A DNA stretch of 24,197 nucleotides from IMG/VR virus record IMGVR_UViG_3300043469_000056, positions 1 to 24,197 of that record. One strand, given 5' to 3'. The notes beneath the pieces were generated by a model, which was given only the letters and a program-made list of their open reading frames with translations, did no database searches and was not told the origin of the DNA. The translations under genes and the position numbers were made by a program. Source of the stretch: a virus. This document shows positions 7,601 to 17,118 of this stretch, one piece after another. Every line of letters begins with the position of its first letter. Position 1 is the stretch's first letter.

Positions 7601-8932
7601 GATTGATAGTGACCCAGTTGATGCTAGTAGTTGTCCAACTGGTAAAGATGTTACACCAATATCAGACAATGTTTTTGTAATATTAAAATCAATTACCTTA
7701 TCAGATATATCAACAACTAGTCTTGGTGACATTTCAATTAGGTCAAATGTAGAGTCAAACTTATTCATTATGTCTACTACAACTCTAATACCCTGAACAT
7801 ATTCAAACTCTCTGTAAACTGTTTGTCCATTAACTTCGTCTGTAAACTGCTCTGGAGAGGTTAAGTCTGTTACAAAGTTTGTTTGATTTGTTATTGTTTC
7901 TGAACCTAGCGTCCATCCATACTCTGGCACAAAGGAATCGTAGCCATCATCTTCGCCTGTGCCAGTATAAATATAAAATGTTCCTTGATCTCCCGAAGTT
8001 GGAATTACAAGGTACGAATAGCCAATCGGTGCAGCATCTGGTCTTAGTGTTACAGATGCTAGTGTTTCAGCATAAACAAAAATATCTCTGTATTGTTCTG
8101 GAACTATCAGTCCATATTCTATTTCAACATAACCATCTGGACCAATAATTGCTGATCCATCTGGTCTAGTGTCTGTTTCATTAAATGAATAAGCATCTAC
8201 CCAGTTATTATCATTTAAATATTGAACTTTCCATCTTGATGGAGTTGTTTTATTTGCATCTCCAAACAAGGGATCATCAATTGGGCCAGTGCTTGTAGCA
8301 AATGGACCAAGGTCAACAGAACCAGTGTTTGTTTGCATTTTTACAATAAGTCTGTTTGCTGGAACCTGTGTTTTATAAACAACAAATGGAACAGCATCGT
8401 CTATGTAATTAAGACCATTAGATATGTTGTTTGCAATACCACGCTCAAAATTATCTTCTGTTCTGTAAGAAGTCCAATATCTAAACTCATCATAGCGAGA
8501 TGGCATGTAGTATCTTGGTCTTTCTGCCATATCTGCACCAGAGTTTGCTATATATCTACCAGAAAAATAAAGTGGCTTGTTAATTCCAGATCTTGGTCTA
8601 AATGGTTTTGTGCAATCTTCTAAAGAATAAATCATTTTCATTTTATCTTTTTGCAATGTAAATTGTTGTGGAACATTGCTATTTGTAAAACCACCATCAA
8701 TTACTACATCTGCATCTGTTGCGCCAGTGTAGTAGTTGCCCTGATCAAGTAAATCAAAACTAATGGGCAAAGTAAAATATTGAGATGTAACATCTGTTGG
8801 TCGGTATCTATAATTACCAACCTTTTGTAGATTATCTGGCATATTCATATTCCATTCAGCCAATACTAATGACTGAAGTCTTATTGTTGCAGATGTTTCT
8901 AGATGTGTCTTTAATGCTTCACTAACAAACAT
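4610..8932 (-). CDS. Large tail-tip hub / minor tail protein (1440 residues) with lectin-like domain
   Basis: The largest tail-tip protein. Residues about 1-130 form an N-terminal docking region. About 230-395 hold beta-rich insertions (GDQGTFYIYTGTG). About 397-620 look like the hub fold of Tal/gp27-type proteins (RLVVDISDKVIDFNITKTLS; FFLESMPAPRLLMTET; PYFFVAPDQNVAEVLNQLAV). About 930-1145 look like a concanavalin/LamG-type sandwich (YRSFGARMRIIGKIE; GGLAIMLNPETNNGYYFEIV; LRRFYLYINNKLIKIVDDS; SRVMFENLYAI). The C-terminus (LQLGDIVTIDYKNS near 1390) returns to a hub-like beta domain. It would close the tail tube, contact the distal tail protein made just before it and display a glycan-binding domain. 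No peptidase or lysozyme motif is visible. Its ATG lies one base after the previous stop, and GAGGT in the preceding gene's last codons is the ribosome binding site. Confidence 0.8.
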   Translation of the reverse strand: MFVSEALKTHLETSATIRLQSLVLAEWNMNMPDNLQKVGNYRYRPTDVTSQYFTLPISFDLLDQGNYYTGATDADVVIDGGFTNSNVPQQFTLQKDKMKMIYSLEDCTKPFRPRSGINKPLYFSGRYIANSGADMAERPRYYMPSRYDEFRYWTSYRTEDNFERGIANNISNGLNYIDDAVPFVVYKTQVPANRLIVKMQTNTGSVDLGPFATSTGPIDDPLFGDANKTTPSRWKVQYLNDNNWVDAYSFNETDTRPDGSAIIGPDGYVEIEYGLIVPEQYRDIFVYAETLASVTLRPDAAPIGYSYLVIPTSGDQGTFYIYTGTGEDDGYDSFVPEYGWTLGSETITNQTNFVTDLTSPEQFTDEVNGQTVYREFEYVQGIRVVVDIMNKFDSTFDLIEMSPRLVVDISDKVIDFNITKTLSDIGVTSLPVGQLLASTGSLSIFDDDQAFNSYNTTSIVADYIRKNIKFNFYEVIVDVDGFDYYVPIKTLYSEGMPQANVTAGTIDITLRDLYFFLESMPAPRLLMTETSLSMAIVTLLDYIGFSNYSFRRLDTESDPVIPYFFVAPDQNVAEVLNQLAVATQSAMFFDEFNNFIVMSKNYLMPDTDERPTDFVLSGTNNQTDSGVVENATSGNLPNIISIASEDKKVYNGGNISYTARYIQRSYGSIRQANMVDRDKTWIYKPALLWEVAGTENTKTINEVASKQGKYVLGAMPLNSDLTGSLPVVQNGIVINNVMDIGENVYWLTRYQGYFYSGGEVIRYDAAEFNITGTGNVWISSNQEYQKYFSSIPFNGKIYPTGLVRIFSTPYYETVDGINRLQPGAVYEHGRGQFGTPVVAHTAGINQYWSDNSYVRGCDMQTQYLFTTTLDQNLSVPATTLGAAGVNNTLARQTTRNGIIKNFMSTSYLTETDVNSLKSTQTGTIQSSALVMNGPSFKTTEVPINFVSYQYKQLDNAYRSFGARMRIIGKIENNETRGQTPIGSISYYQVNSAQTNQNVSIGGGSGGLAIMLNPETNNGYYFEIVALTETNVESYLKLDPTGQAEVNINNVVFYKVKKDASNNNAIPVKLWGGLTSIIVDDGRFTGQYRLSGEDKPTVYDLAVEYQNIGTLRRFYLYINNKLIKIVDDSDPLPVYNNIAPFVRGSSRVMFENLYAITNNYSQNTVSVVGETLSDVFGDSEIDANESFRKYAISGLVQGTYLTGINSEQPPKYNMYFEEFGSIMRECAYFDIKYDRSYPALYAQLSPTFNRIKGYTVSGFQADSYGAEFLIFNASDTALNLDETTGNYLRIQGITFTQDTSYQLTVDEYFKKQGNLSDPELQGSTLITSPLVEKAKYDEIKLSRLIYGKNDFSIETPYIQSQDDANELMGWIINKVMRPKKSIGINLFSIPTLQLGDIVTIDYKNSDDLDLVAEASDRFVVYNIGYNRSLSGPSMTVYLSEV

Positions 8933-8933
8933 T

Positions 8934-9572
8934 TTAGACCTCTTCCAGTGTTACCGAAATATTCCAGAGGTCAAAGTTATTTCCACCACGTTTTACTATT
9001 GAATAATTAAAATCAGCAAAATATACTTGAACTATTTGATTGTATTGTGCAAGGTGTCCAAAGGCTGCATTATCATCACCAAAATTAGAATACTTATCAT
9101 ATGCTAGATACATCCAGAATGGTCCTTTATGGTTTTGATACCAGTCCAAAATCTCTACTCCGCCCGCTCCACCATCTGATGTAAATTCTTGTGTAATATT
9201 TTGATATGGAGATTTGCCAGTTGTTGTATTAAATGCAGCATTTTGATAAAATGCACGAGATGGCAACATAGACCAAGACCACTCAAACTTTAATTTATCT
9301 GCAATGTGATAAGAGCGCATACGGCCATTAATTGTTCTTTGGCGTTGTTCAAGTCTTTCAGAATTAATAGTGATTTCTCCACGATTATGGTCTGATAAAA
9401 TTAAAAATTGATCAATTAGATCTGGGTCTGTCTCTGCAGGTACACTTGCTCCTACTTCAAAGCCATTGGGCACGTACAGGCCTCCTGAGAGGGTTCCAGG
9501 GTTGTTTGACCATAATACTGCCTGTGGTCTTTGGTAGCGCTTTCTACCTGTTATATACGCTGCAGTTGCCAT
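8934..9572 (-). CDS. Distal tail-like minor tail protein, 212 residues
   Basis: It sits between the tape measure and the hub, the usual place of the distal tail (Dit) protein that forms the ring joining tail tube and tip. The sequence is beta-rich with many aromatics (KLKFEWSWSMLPSRAFYQ at about 93-110; GPFWMYLAYDKYSNFG near 150; YNQIVQVYFADFNYSIV near 180) and ends in NISVTLEEV, a terminal strand like that of tube-fold proteins. The N-terminal 30 residues are basic. Start and previous stop overlap as TAATG. Family identity is inferred from position and general look; it is shorter than classical Dit proteins. Confidence 0.7.
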   Translation of the reverse strand: MATAAYITGRKRYQRPQAVLWSNNPGTLSGGLYVPNGFEVGASVPAETDPDLIDQFLILSDHNRGEITINSERLEQRQRTINGRMRSYHIADKLKFEWSWSMLPSRAFYQNAAFNTTTGKSPYQNITQEFTSDGGAGGVEILDWYQNHKGPFWMYLAYDKYSNFGDDNAAFGHLAQYNQIVQVYFADFNYSIVKRGGNNFDLWNISVTLEEV

Positions 9573-12500
9573 TATGCCCTTTGTGTCCTAATTCTTTGTG
9601 AGTCAATTTGTCTAATTTGTGTCATAACTACCCGTGCAATATCGTCAGGATCTGCATCAGACTTAACATTAACACTTAGATTATAATTATACACCTTCTC
9701 GCCTTCATAAGAACCAGAATTCATTGCCTTCATTTTATCAACACCATATGAGTTAACAGCGTACTTACTCATTACAAATTCTCCAGGAGTTAGCATTGCT
9801 GGTACTATATCTGTACCTCTTGCTGCACCTCCAATAGAAAAGTATTTAGGCTTAACCATTCCACCAGAAGATAAAGCCATCATGTCTGTCGATCCGCCAC
9901 CACCACGTCCATTGCTAGACATATTTGGATCAACTGTTGGCAAGGTTGCATCGTATGCTGCTTGGGCTGCGGCTTCGGCGGCTTGGGCTGCAGCAAGGGC
10001 TACTCCAGCATTTCTGACTGCATACATGTTTCCGCTTTCAACTGCTGCATCTAGTGCTGCAGTTGCTGCATCAACTGCTTCTATTGTTGCATCAAGTGAT
10101 TCAACTATTGTTATAAATTCTTCATAGGCTGCTTCGTCCTCTGCAGTAGATACTGGAGAAACATACTTGGTTAAGTCTTCTTTTCCACCCGTAGCAACCA
10201 ATGTTTTTAAATTTGTTGCTGCGGATGCTGCTGAAATATCGGCTAGCATAGTAGCCATTTGTCCAAGAAGTCTTACTGTTTCTGCAATAACATCATTATA
10301 TTCTCCTTGAGCAATTTTTGCAGCGATTGCTGCATCTTCTGCTGCTTCAAAAGCATCTCTTTGTAAGTCAATATTATCAAGTCTTGCTTGTAATTGATCT
10401 CTTACTAACTGTAGTTCTTTTTGTGCATCTTCTAAAGCCTTTGCTGCTGGCTCAAGTTCTTTAACTTTTATATTATATATATCATCTTCATACCCACGAA
10501 TAATAAGCATTGTTGCTTCACGTTGTTCTTCAAGAATATAAATTGAATCTTCAATACCCTTTATTTGTGTAAGTGTTATTTGTCTTGCCTGCTCTATTGC
10601 AAATATTTGATCTTGTTTAATTTGTATTCTTGCTTGTACCGCTTCACGCTGCTCTTCAAGTGCAAAGGTTTGCTGACCAATTCTAAACTGTGCTTCTTCT
10701 ATCTGTTTTCTTGTAAGTCCAGCAGCATTAGTTAATCTTTCTAATTCTAGTTGTCTAGCAGCCTGCAATGTGTTGTCTGCATTTGTTGCTGATGTTTCTG
10801 CTGCTGTAGAACGTGCTTCTTGTGCTAATTGCGCTGCTGCAGATATATCTCCCTGTGTCAGTGCATCTGCAATACTAATCTGTTGTTTTTGCTGACCAAG
10901 TATTTGTTGGTTAATGTTTGCTACATTTTGAAGAGCAGTTGCCTGTGCATCATATTTTTCATTAATAGACTCAGCGGCTCTATCCATTAGTGTTAAGTCA
11001 TTAGATAGGTCAGAAGATGTTTCTTGTAATGCCGCTAAAGGTCTTTCAAAGTCTAACTCTATACCACGCTCAAGTGCACTTACTTCATTTTGAATTGCCT
11101 CAACTGGTCTGTCAAATTGCATTTCAATTATTCTTTGAAGATCGCTTATTTGCTCTTGGTATTGTTCAATTTTTCTAGTAATGTTGGTTTCAAGATTACG
11201 TTGTTCTAGATCAATTTTATCTTGAATAGAATCAATACTTTTCTGAATTTTATCTACTGCATCTTGAGCATTTTTAACTTCTTTTTCTGCATCAATAATT
11301 AATGGCTTATACTCACGTTGTGCTGCTCTTTCAAGGAATGAGAACAACTCGCTTGCTTTCTTTTTTAATTCTTCTTTTGCCTTATCTGGATTTATAATAA
11401 GATCAAACTTAATGTCAATTGCTTCGCCTGATCTTACAGCATCAAGATATTTTTTCATTCTTTCTGCTTTTTGTTCTGCAGTGGCAAATCCGTCAACAAA
11501 TGATTCCATTAGTGTTGGATTATTTAATACATTTTCAATATCTTTTGTTGTTGCACCTATTTTTTGAAAGGTTGGAAGAATTCCAGCAAAACTTTGTTTT
11601 AGCGTATTTTCTTCACTTATGTTTTTTAGAAAGTTTCTTATTGATTCTGAACCTGAAAGTTTTTCTAGGTCGTTCATCTTTTTTACAAACTCGTCAAGTC
11701 TGCTTACATCAATATTACCAGTTGCAAGACCAAGTGCAATAACAGAATCACCAGCATACTTAGTTGCTGTGGCAGAGTCATACCCTTCCTTTGTTAACAA
11801 CTCATATGCATTTTTTGTATTTACTAATTCTTTTCTTTGGTTTTCAAGTTGTTCAATTGCTAACTGGAATGGAGACTTTTCTGTGCCAGAACTATCTCCT
11901 CCAATAGTGCCCACCTTTTTTTCTTCTTTTCCAATTTTTTCAAGACTTCCAAACATTTTGTCATATTGTCTATTAATCTGTATTAAAGCGTTTCTATATT
12001 CTTTTGAATTTTTTGGTGCCTTAAGACCTTCTAATACTGGACTACCCTTTTGAAAAATTCCAGAAGACATTAAAGCAAGTAAACGCATCTCAGTTACTGT
12101 TCTTCCTAAAATGCCGTTTAGAGCAGATGCATCGGCACCAAGTTTTTGAAATACTTTTTGCAGCAATATTTTACGCTGGGCTTCATCTAACCCTCTTGTT
12201 GTTTCAAGAATGGTATTTAATGTTGCTTCATAGGTTGCACCATCAATTAGGCCAAGTTCAAACATTCCTGATGCAGATTTTGCTGTTTCAGATATAAACT
12301 CTGATGTAGTTTCAAGTTGTTTTTGTGCTTCTTTGCTGAATATTACAATTTCTTGAAGAGGTGCTGAAAAACCTTTTCCACCACCGCCGCCAACAAGTTT
12401 TTTAGTTATACCAGTGTCTAGCGCTTTATTTAAATTAACTAGTAGTGGAGCAACATCTTTCTTTAATTGATCTAAAGACTCTTGTGAAAGGTTTAAACTT

Positions 12501-15500
12501 TTTACATCTAGTACCACATCTGTTTGTGATGATTCTTCACGCAAAGCATCAATAATTACTTGCACTTGATCTGCTGCAAAACCTTGTGCTCTTAAATTTA
12601 ATGCAAGAGAAGAAAATACAACCTTTGCTTCGTCGTTTGTTGCTTTTCTTAATGACTCAATTGTGCTCTTAAATTCTTTTTGGAATCCAGGATCTGCTTT
12701 TAAAGACTCTCTCTGTGTTCTAGTTTCTTTAGCAACAAACTCTCTTTGTCCTAACTCAAACGGTAATTTTGTAGGAAGTACATTAAAGAAATCACCAAGT
12801 GTTTTTACTTGTGTTGTGGTTGTTGTCATTGCATCTGCAAGACCTTCGATTGCAACTCGCTCACGCTCTCGTGCTGCATTTACCATTTTAATAACAGATA
12901 TTGTGCCTATCATTGCTGTTGTTGCTAGTCCAATTGGCCCAGCAAAACGTAGTAAGAATTTTCCAGCAGTGAGTATGTTTTTACCAAATCCAGCAAGGCC
13001 TCCGCCTCTTGAGAACAATCCGCCAACTGTTTTTGATCCCATTACATCTGCAACTGTTTTTGCTCTAGTTGCTACTAATTCTGCAAACTTTGCTTGTGTT
13101 AATAATTGTGTTACAGACATTAATGCAAATAGTAGTCCTGAGTATTTCATTACCTGTTGAGAAAGATTTCCAATAGGTCCGCTTGCCATTGACCCAGCAC
13201 CAGCAAGTGATGTTAGTGCAAATGTTCCAGCCATAAGACCTTTATTCATAGAGTCAATTCTTTGTGCAGAAGTTTTTCTTGCTGTTACTTCTTGATCTAT
13301 TGCATCTTTCATTGCTGGAGATATCGCTGATTGACGTGCTTGCTCTAAAGTAAGGTCAGCAGGTGCCTGTGGTCTATCCGCTCTTCTTCTAACTCTTGGT
13401 CCACCACTTTGTGTTGCTTGATCTGCTCCTGCTGGTCCTTGCGCTCTAAATGCTGCTCTTCTACGGCTTTGTGTTCCAGCAACTGCTGCAGTAGCAAGTT
13501 CCTGACCAGCCATTGCAACATCGTCTTTTCTGTTATCCATTCCAACTTCAAGACCTCTTGCAATATCTTCGCCAATTGGAATTGTCTTTTTTGATGGAGA
13601 CTGTGTGCCTGCTGCTTGTGCAGTTGCTGCAATTGCTGCATTAACATTTGCTGCACTCTCTTGTGCAAGAGGAGCATTTGCAAACGATCCTACTCCACCA
13701 CGTTTTCTAAATGTTCCAGTTCCACCAGGAGTTACTCTTCCGCCCTTTGAACCTCTACCATATCCTGCTGGCAATCCTGCCTGTTGTTCTGGAGTTAATC
13801 CTTGAAATCTTATTTCTGTAATTGTATTCATTGCTTCTTGGAATACAGCCTCAAGACCTGATCCTAATTCAAGAACATTTTGTCTTGTTTGTTCTGCAAC
13901 AGTATCCATTGCAACATAAATTGTGTCATCAAATGTTTCACCCTTAACAAGAGCCTCTTGTCTCATTTGCTCAATTTGTGCTTGGCTATCTACAATTATT
14001 CTTGCGCCTTGGCTATATGCTTCTTCTAAATTTTGTTGGAACCTTGCGTCAAAGGCTGCTAACTCTGGACCTAAATCTTCCATGTTGCCGCCGCCAATTT
14101 CAACTGATTTGCGGAACTTATCAACACCACCAATCTTAAAGTCATTGATGGCATCTTCTAGGCTTGCACCAGCACCCTGCATTGCATTGTTCAAGAATCC
14201 AGTTAACTCTACACCAAATCCAGTTTTAAGATCAACTAGAGCGTCTGCACCTGCTGCATCTACAAATTCTCTTAGTCTTGCCTGAGTTCTTGGGTCAACT
14301 ACTGCTCCACTTGACTGTAGTTCTCCAGCCTTTACTCTTCTGCCAGTATCTAGATGTGCAAACTGTAATTCTTCTTGTTGCCCAATATTTGCATTGTATT
14401 GTGCTCTAAATGCTTTTAGTCTTTCTTTTAGTGCTGTTTCTGAAAGTTTTACTTCTTGAGAAATTGTTGTAACTAAGTCTTTAAAGTCTTGAACAAGTTG
14501 TTCTGGAACAGCCTTAAGTTCTCTTTCTAAGAAAGCCTGAACTCCTGCTTGGCTTCTTTGTGGAGCAACACCAGCAATAGATTGTGCAAATTCTGCGTCT
14601 CCAGAACCAAGCCCTCTTCTATATCCAGGAATATTGCCAGCAATCATTCCATTGATTAAAGCACCATATCTCTTTGACATCTCTGCTGGAATTACTGTTT
14701 CTCCAGGTGTGAGTAATGCTAACTCTGTGTCTTTATTTCCAGTGCCGCCGACAACTACTGGCTTTCCCTTTGCTCTCTTAGTAGGTGCGCCTCCTGGCGC
14801 TCTCATCAATCCAGGATTGATTGCTGCAAACTTTGCTGCTGCAACTGTAGCCTGTTGATATGCGGCAATAAGTTGAGTAACCGCACTTGACTCAGCAGTG
14901 AATGTTTGAGTTAGTCTTGCGTGTGATTGATCTAATGAGTGAGATGCTGCTGCTGCATCAATCTGCTCCATTGTTAAATACTCTGTTTGTTCACCAAGTA
15001 TTTGAGTTTGTCCAGTTAATCTTAAATATCCATTACGTAATACAAGTGCGCCCTTGACAATATTTGCAAGACCATTTGCAAGCAAACCAAATGTCATAAG
15101 TGCAATAGGTCCAATTGCTCCAATTGCTACAGTTAGTACTACTAAGGCTTTCTTTACACCATCAGATAAATTATTAAATCTTTCAAGTATTCCGCCAATA
15201 AATTCAACAATTGGTGTTACTGCTTGCAGGAATGTTTGTCCTACTGGAACAAGTGAAAGTTTTAAATCTTCAACAGACTTTCTAAACTTATTCATTGCAG
15301 AATCTGCAGTCATGCCCAATTCTTTTTCAGACAAGGCTGAAAGGTCTTCAATAGATGTTCCCGCTAGTTCAAGTACACGGGCTGCCTGACCGCTTTGATT
15401 TGTTACGTTATCAAACAAAGTTGAAAGACGAGCAAACTGGAACTTACCAAATAGTTGTTCAATTGCTCTTGCACGAGTTAGTGGATCAAGTGTATCAAGT

Positions 15501-16774
15501 GCTTGAGCAAACTCAACAACAGTTGTTTTTAGATCTCCCTGATTTCCTTCAATAATTTTGTCTATATTTATTCCATAACCTGCAAGCATTGCAGATGCTT
15601 TTGTGGTTGGATTAATTAATGCTGCAAGACCAGACTTAAGTGCATTAGCACCTTCTGATGCATTAATTCCACCTTCTTTCATTGCAGCCATAAAGAATGC
15701 TAAGTCTTTTACATCTCCACCTAGTTGCTGGATAACTGGAGCAACCTTTGGAATTGCAGTTGTAATATCATCAAGAGATACTACTGTTTGGTTTTCTACT
15801 GCGTTTAAGAAATCGATAGATGATGCAAGGTTTTCAGAAGACATCTTAAATGCATTTTGCAATGAAATTGTTGTTTCAAGTGCCTTATTGGAATCAATTT
15901 GTCCAAGAACAGAAAGTCTCGTTGCTTCTGTTGTTTGACGCTGTAGGTCGACTCCAGAAAAACCTGCTGCTGCGGCTTCTGCTGCAAGACCCACTGTTTG
16001 AGAAACAGCCACACCATATTTTGTAAACATCTGGCCAAGTGCTGTAATATTATCAAGTGCTTGGTTTGTTTCTTCTGTTGGTGTAAATAAATCACCATAG
16101 ACTTTTCTAAATTTAATTGTTTGTGCTTCCATCTCCATGAAAGTACGTGTTGCTACCGTTCCCAAAGTGGCTAGTGGTAGCGTAAAGCCAACCATTAACT
16201 GGCGGCCAGCCCACTGGGTATTCTTACCAAAGTTTAAAAGATTTGTAGATCCTTGTTTAACTAACTGATTAAATATTGCTTGTTTCTGTGCTGCAATTTG
16301 TGATTGAGTAGAAAAATTACTCATATCAAGTTGATTAGGCATAATGGCAATTGCCTTCATTACACCGCTTGTATCACGACCTAATTTTATGTACTGAGTC
16401 TGAAGTCTCTTGACACGATCATCTGCTACCTTGCCTATTGTGTCAAACTCAGATTTAAATAATTTTCCAAATGTTTTTGTTGCACCGCCTGCAAAGCGGA
16501 AATATTCTCGCATTGAGAACTTGTTTTTTTGAAGTGAATCAGTAAAAGACTCAGCAGTTGTTTTTACGGTGCGGAGTTCTGCAGAGAACGCTCCAATAGC
16601 ATTTACGCTATTAAGAAAGTTTTTCTGCAGATCCCTCTGCGCCAATGCAGCAGTTTCACTGCTTTTAGCGATAGATGTATGAAACTGAGATATCTGACGT
16701 TGTAAAGCCTTTAGTTGGGCTAACGCTGCAGACGTATCAATATTAACGCCAATATTAGCATTAACATCAGCCAT
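9572..16774 (-). CDS. Phage tail tape measure protein (2400 residues, TP901 type)
   Basis: This protein sets tail length and is held inside the tail tube. Residues about 180-550 carry the TP901-type core (WAGRQLMVGFTLPLATLGTV; GLAAEAAAAGFSGVDLQRQT; AMKEGGINASEGANALKSGL). Hydrophobic helices able to span a membrane lie at about 540-570, 1176-1230 and 1268-1298. A long charged coiled coil covers about 1815-2170, with internal repeats such as FDRPVEAIQ/FERPLAALQ. An Ala-rich helix (about 2218-2278) and a Gly/Ser linker (NGRGGGG) precede the C-terminus. The motif LTPGE occurs twice (about 688 and 2325), the second with GTDIVPAMLTPGEFVMS as in many tape measures. At the usual 0.15 nm per residue the tail could approach 360 nm, unless globular parts shorten it. 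The ATG has GAGGTG seven bases upstream. No lysozyme or peptidase motif was recognised. Confidence 0.95.
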   Translation of the reverse strand: MADVNANIGVNIDTSAALAQLKALQRQISQFHTSIAKSSETAALAQRDLQKNFLNSVNAIGAFSAELRTVKTTAESFTDSLQKNKFSMREYFRFAGGATKTFGKLFKSEFDTIGKVADDRVKRLQTQYIKLGRDTSGVMKAIAIMPNQLDMSNFSTQSQIAAQKQAIFNQLVKQGSTNLLNFGKNTQWAGRQLMVGFTLPLATLGTVATRTFMEMEAQTIKFRKVYGDLFTPTEETNQALDNITALGQMFTKYGVAVSQTVGLAAEAAAAGFSGVDLQRQTTEATRLSVLGQIDSNKALETTISLQNAFKMSSENLASSIDFLNAVENQTVVSLDDITTAIPKVAPVIQQLGGDVKDLAFFMAAMKEGGINASEGANALKSGLAALINPTTKASAMLAGYGINIDKIIEGNQGDLKTTVVEFAQALDTLDPLTRARAIEQLFGKFQFARLSTLFDNVTNQSGQAARVLELAGTSIEDLSALSEKELGMTADSAMNKFRKSVEDLKLSLVPVGQTFLQAVTPIVEFIGGILERFNNLSDGVKKALVVLTVAIGAIGPIALMTFGLLANGLANIVKGALVLRNGYLRLTGQTQILGEQTEYLTMEQIDAAAASHSLDQSHARLTQTFTAESSAVTQLIAAYQQATVAAAKFAAINPGLMRAPGGAPTKRAKGKPVVVGGTGNKDTELALLTPGETVIPAEMSKRYGALINGMIAGNIPGYRRGLGSGDAEFAQSIAGVAPQRSQAGVQAFLERELKAVPEQLVQDFKDLVTTISQEVKLSETALKERLKAFRAQYNANIGQQEELQFAHLDTGRRVKAGELQSSGAVVDPRTQARLREFVDAAGADALVDLKTGFGVELTGFLNNAMQGAGASLEDAINDFKIGGVDKFRKSVEIGGGNMEDLGPELAAFDARFQQNLEEAYSQGARIIVDSQAQIEQMRQEALVKGETFDDTIYVAMDTVAEQTRQNVLELGSGLEAVFQEAMNTITEIRFQGLTPEQQAGLPAGYGRGSKGGRVTPGGTGTFRKRGGVGSFANAPLAQESAANVNAAIAATAQAAGTQSPSKKTIPIGEDIARGLEVGMDNRKDDVAMAGQELATAAVAGTQSRRRAAFRAQGPAGADQATQSGGPRVRRRADRPQAPADLTLEQARQSAISPAMKDAIDQEVTARKTSAQRIDSMNKGLMAGTFALTSLAGAGSMASGPIGNLSQQVMKYSGLLFALMSVTQLLTQAKFAELVATRAKTVADVMGSKTVGGLFSRGGGLAGFGKNILTAGKFLLRFAGPIGLATTAMIGTISVIKMVNAARERERVAIEGLADAMTTTTTQVKTLGDFFNVLPTKLPFELGQREFVAKETRTQRESLKADPGFQKEFKSTIESLRKATNDEAKVVFSSLALNLRAQGFAADQVQVIIDALREESSQTDVVLDVKSLNLSQESLDQLKKDVAPLLVNLNKALDTGITKKLVGGGGGKGFSAPLQEIVIFSKEAQKQLETTSEFISETAKSASGMFELGLIDGATYEATLNTILETTRGLDEAQRKILLQKVFQKLGADASALNGILGRTVTEMRLLALMSSGIFQKGSPVLEGLKAPKNSKEYRNALIQINRQYDKMFGSLEKIGKEEKKVGTIGGDSSGTEKSPFQLAIEQLENQRKELVNTKNAYELLTKEGYDSATATKYAGDSVIALGLATGNIDVSRLDEFVKKMNDLEKLSGSESIRNFLKNISEENTLKQSFAGILPTFQKIGATTKDIENVLNNPTLMESFVDGFATAEQKAERMKKYLDAVRSGEAIDIKFDLIINPDKAKEELKKKASELFSFLERAAQREYKPLIIDAEKEVKNAQDAVDKIQKSIDSIQDKIDLEQRNLETNITRKIEQYQEQISDLQRIIEMQFDRPVEAIQNEVSALERGIELDFERPLAALQETSSDLSNDLTLMDRAAESINEKYDAQATALQNVANINQQILGQQKQQISIADALTQGDISAAAQLAQEARSTAAETSATNADNTLQAARQLELERLTNAAGLTRKQIEEAQFRIGQQTFALEEQREAVQARIQIKQDQIFAIEQARQITLTQIKGIEDSIYILEEQREATMLIIRGYEDDIYNIKVKELEPAAKALEDAQKELQLVRDQLQARLDNIDLQRDAFEAAEDAAIAAKIAQGEYNDVIAETVRLLGQMATMLADISAASAATNLKTLVATGGKEDLTKYVSPVSTAEDEAAYEEFITIVESLDATIEAVDAATAALDAAVESGNMYAVRNAGVALAAAQAAEAAAQAAYDATLPTVDPNMSSNGRGGGGSTDMMALSSGGMVKPKYFSIGGAARGTDIVPAMLTPGEFVMSKYAVNSYGVDKMKAMNSGSYEGEKVYNYNLSVNVKSDADPDDIARVVMTQIRQIDSQRIRTQRA

Positions 16775-16805
16775 CTAGTTACACCTCGCTTTTTAGTTTT
16801 TGTTA

Positions 16806-17114
16806 TTAATCGTTAGAGTCTGCAGCAAGTGTTGTACCTGATGCTGCTTCTACGATCTTGTAGACAGTTGGTAAATCTAGAAGTTCTTCTAGTTTATCAA
16901 TGTCGTCGGCTAGTTCTGGCTTATACTGCTTCATAGCAATCTGAACACATTCAACAAGAAGTGTCATTGACTTCTCATTATTATCCGCCACCGCCGCAAC
17001 GCCCTCAAACTTTGCCATGAATGGACGAAGTAGAGAGATTTTTAAAGGACGAACAGAAATTTCTGTACCGTCCATAAGTGTGAGTTTTTGAGCCTCATAC
17101 TTTGTTGTTGCCAT
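16806..17114 (-). CDS. Tail assembly chaperone, short form (G-like)
   Basis: A 102-residue protein directly before the tape measure gene. It matches the first 100 residues of the upstream chaperone across its whole length: DGTE near 15-18, then PLKI, LR-FM-FEG, CV-I-MKQY-PE-A, and LDLPT-YK near the end. In most siphoviruses a short protein (G) and a frameshift product (GT) share one N-terminus and coat the tape measure during tail assembly. Here the short form has its own gene. No slippery site with a downstream frame is present, since the tape measure begins 31 bases after the stop. AGGAGG lies six bases before the ATG, and a candidate promoter stands in front. Confidence 0.8.
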   Translation of the reverse strand: MATTKYEAQKLTLMDGTEISVRPLKISLLRPFMAKFEGVAAVADNNEKSMTLLVECVQIAMKQYKPELADDIDKLEELLDLPTVYKIVEAASGTTLAADSND

Positions 17115-17118
17115 TTTG

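Noticed and set aside
9875-9930. Gly-rich segment as a possible separate domain boundary or frameshift
   Set aside because: The reading frame is intact through it and the following conserved tape-measure C-terminus is in frame, so it is a flexible linker.
10441-10500. AT-repeat-like stretch (tatattatatatatc) as a regulatory site
   Set aside because: It lies inside the tape measure coiled coil and is explained by Tyr, Asn, Ile and Asp codons.
12663-13160. 165-codon open frame on the plus strand inside the tape measure gene
   Set aside because: It is the complement of a skewed, repetitive coding sequence. It has no ribosome site, no recognisable protein pattern, and no other plus-strand gene exists in the window.
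13345-13683. 112-codon minus-strand frame within the tape measure, rich in Gln, Leu and His
   Set aside because: It is a frame-shifted reading of an Ala/Ser/Gln-rich part of the tape measure; the composition is that of a shadow frame and no start signal is present.
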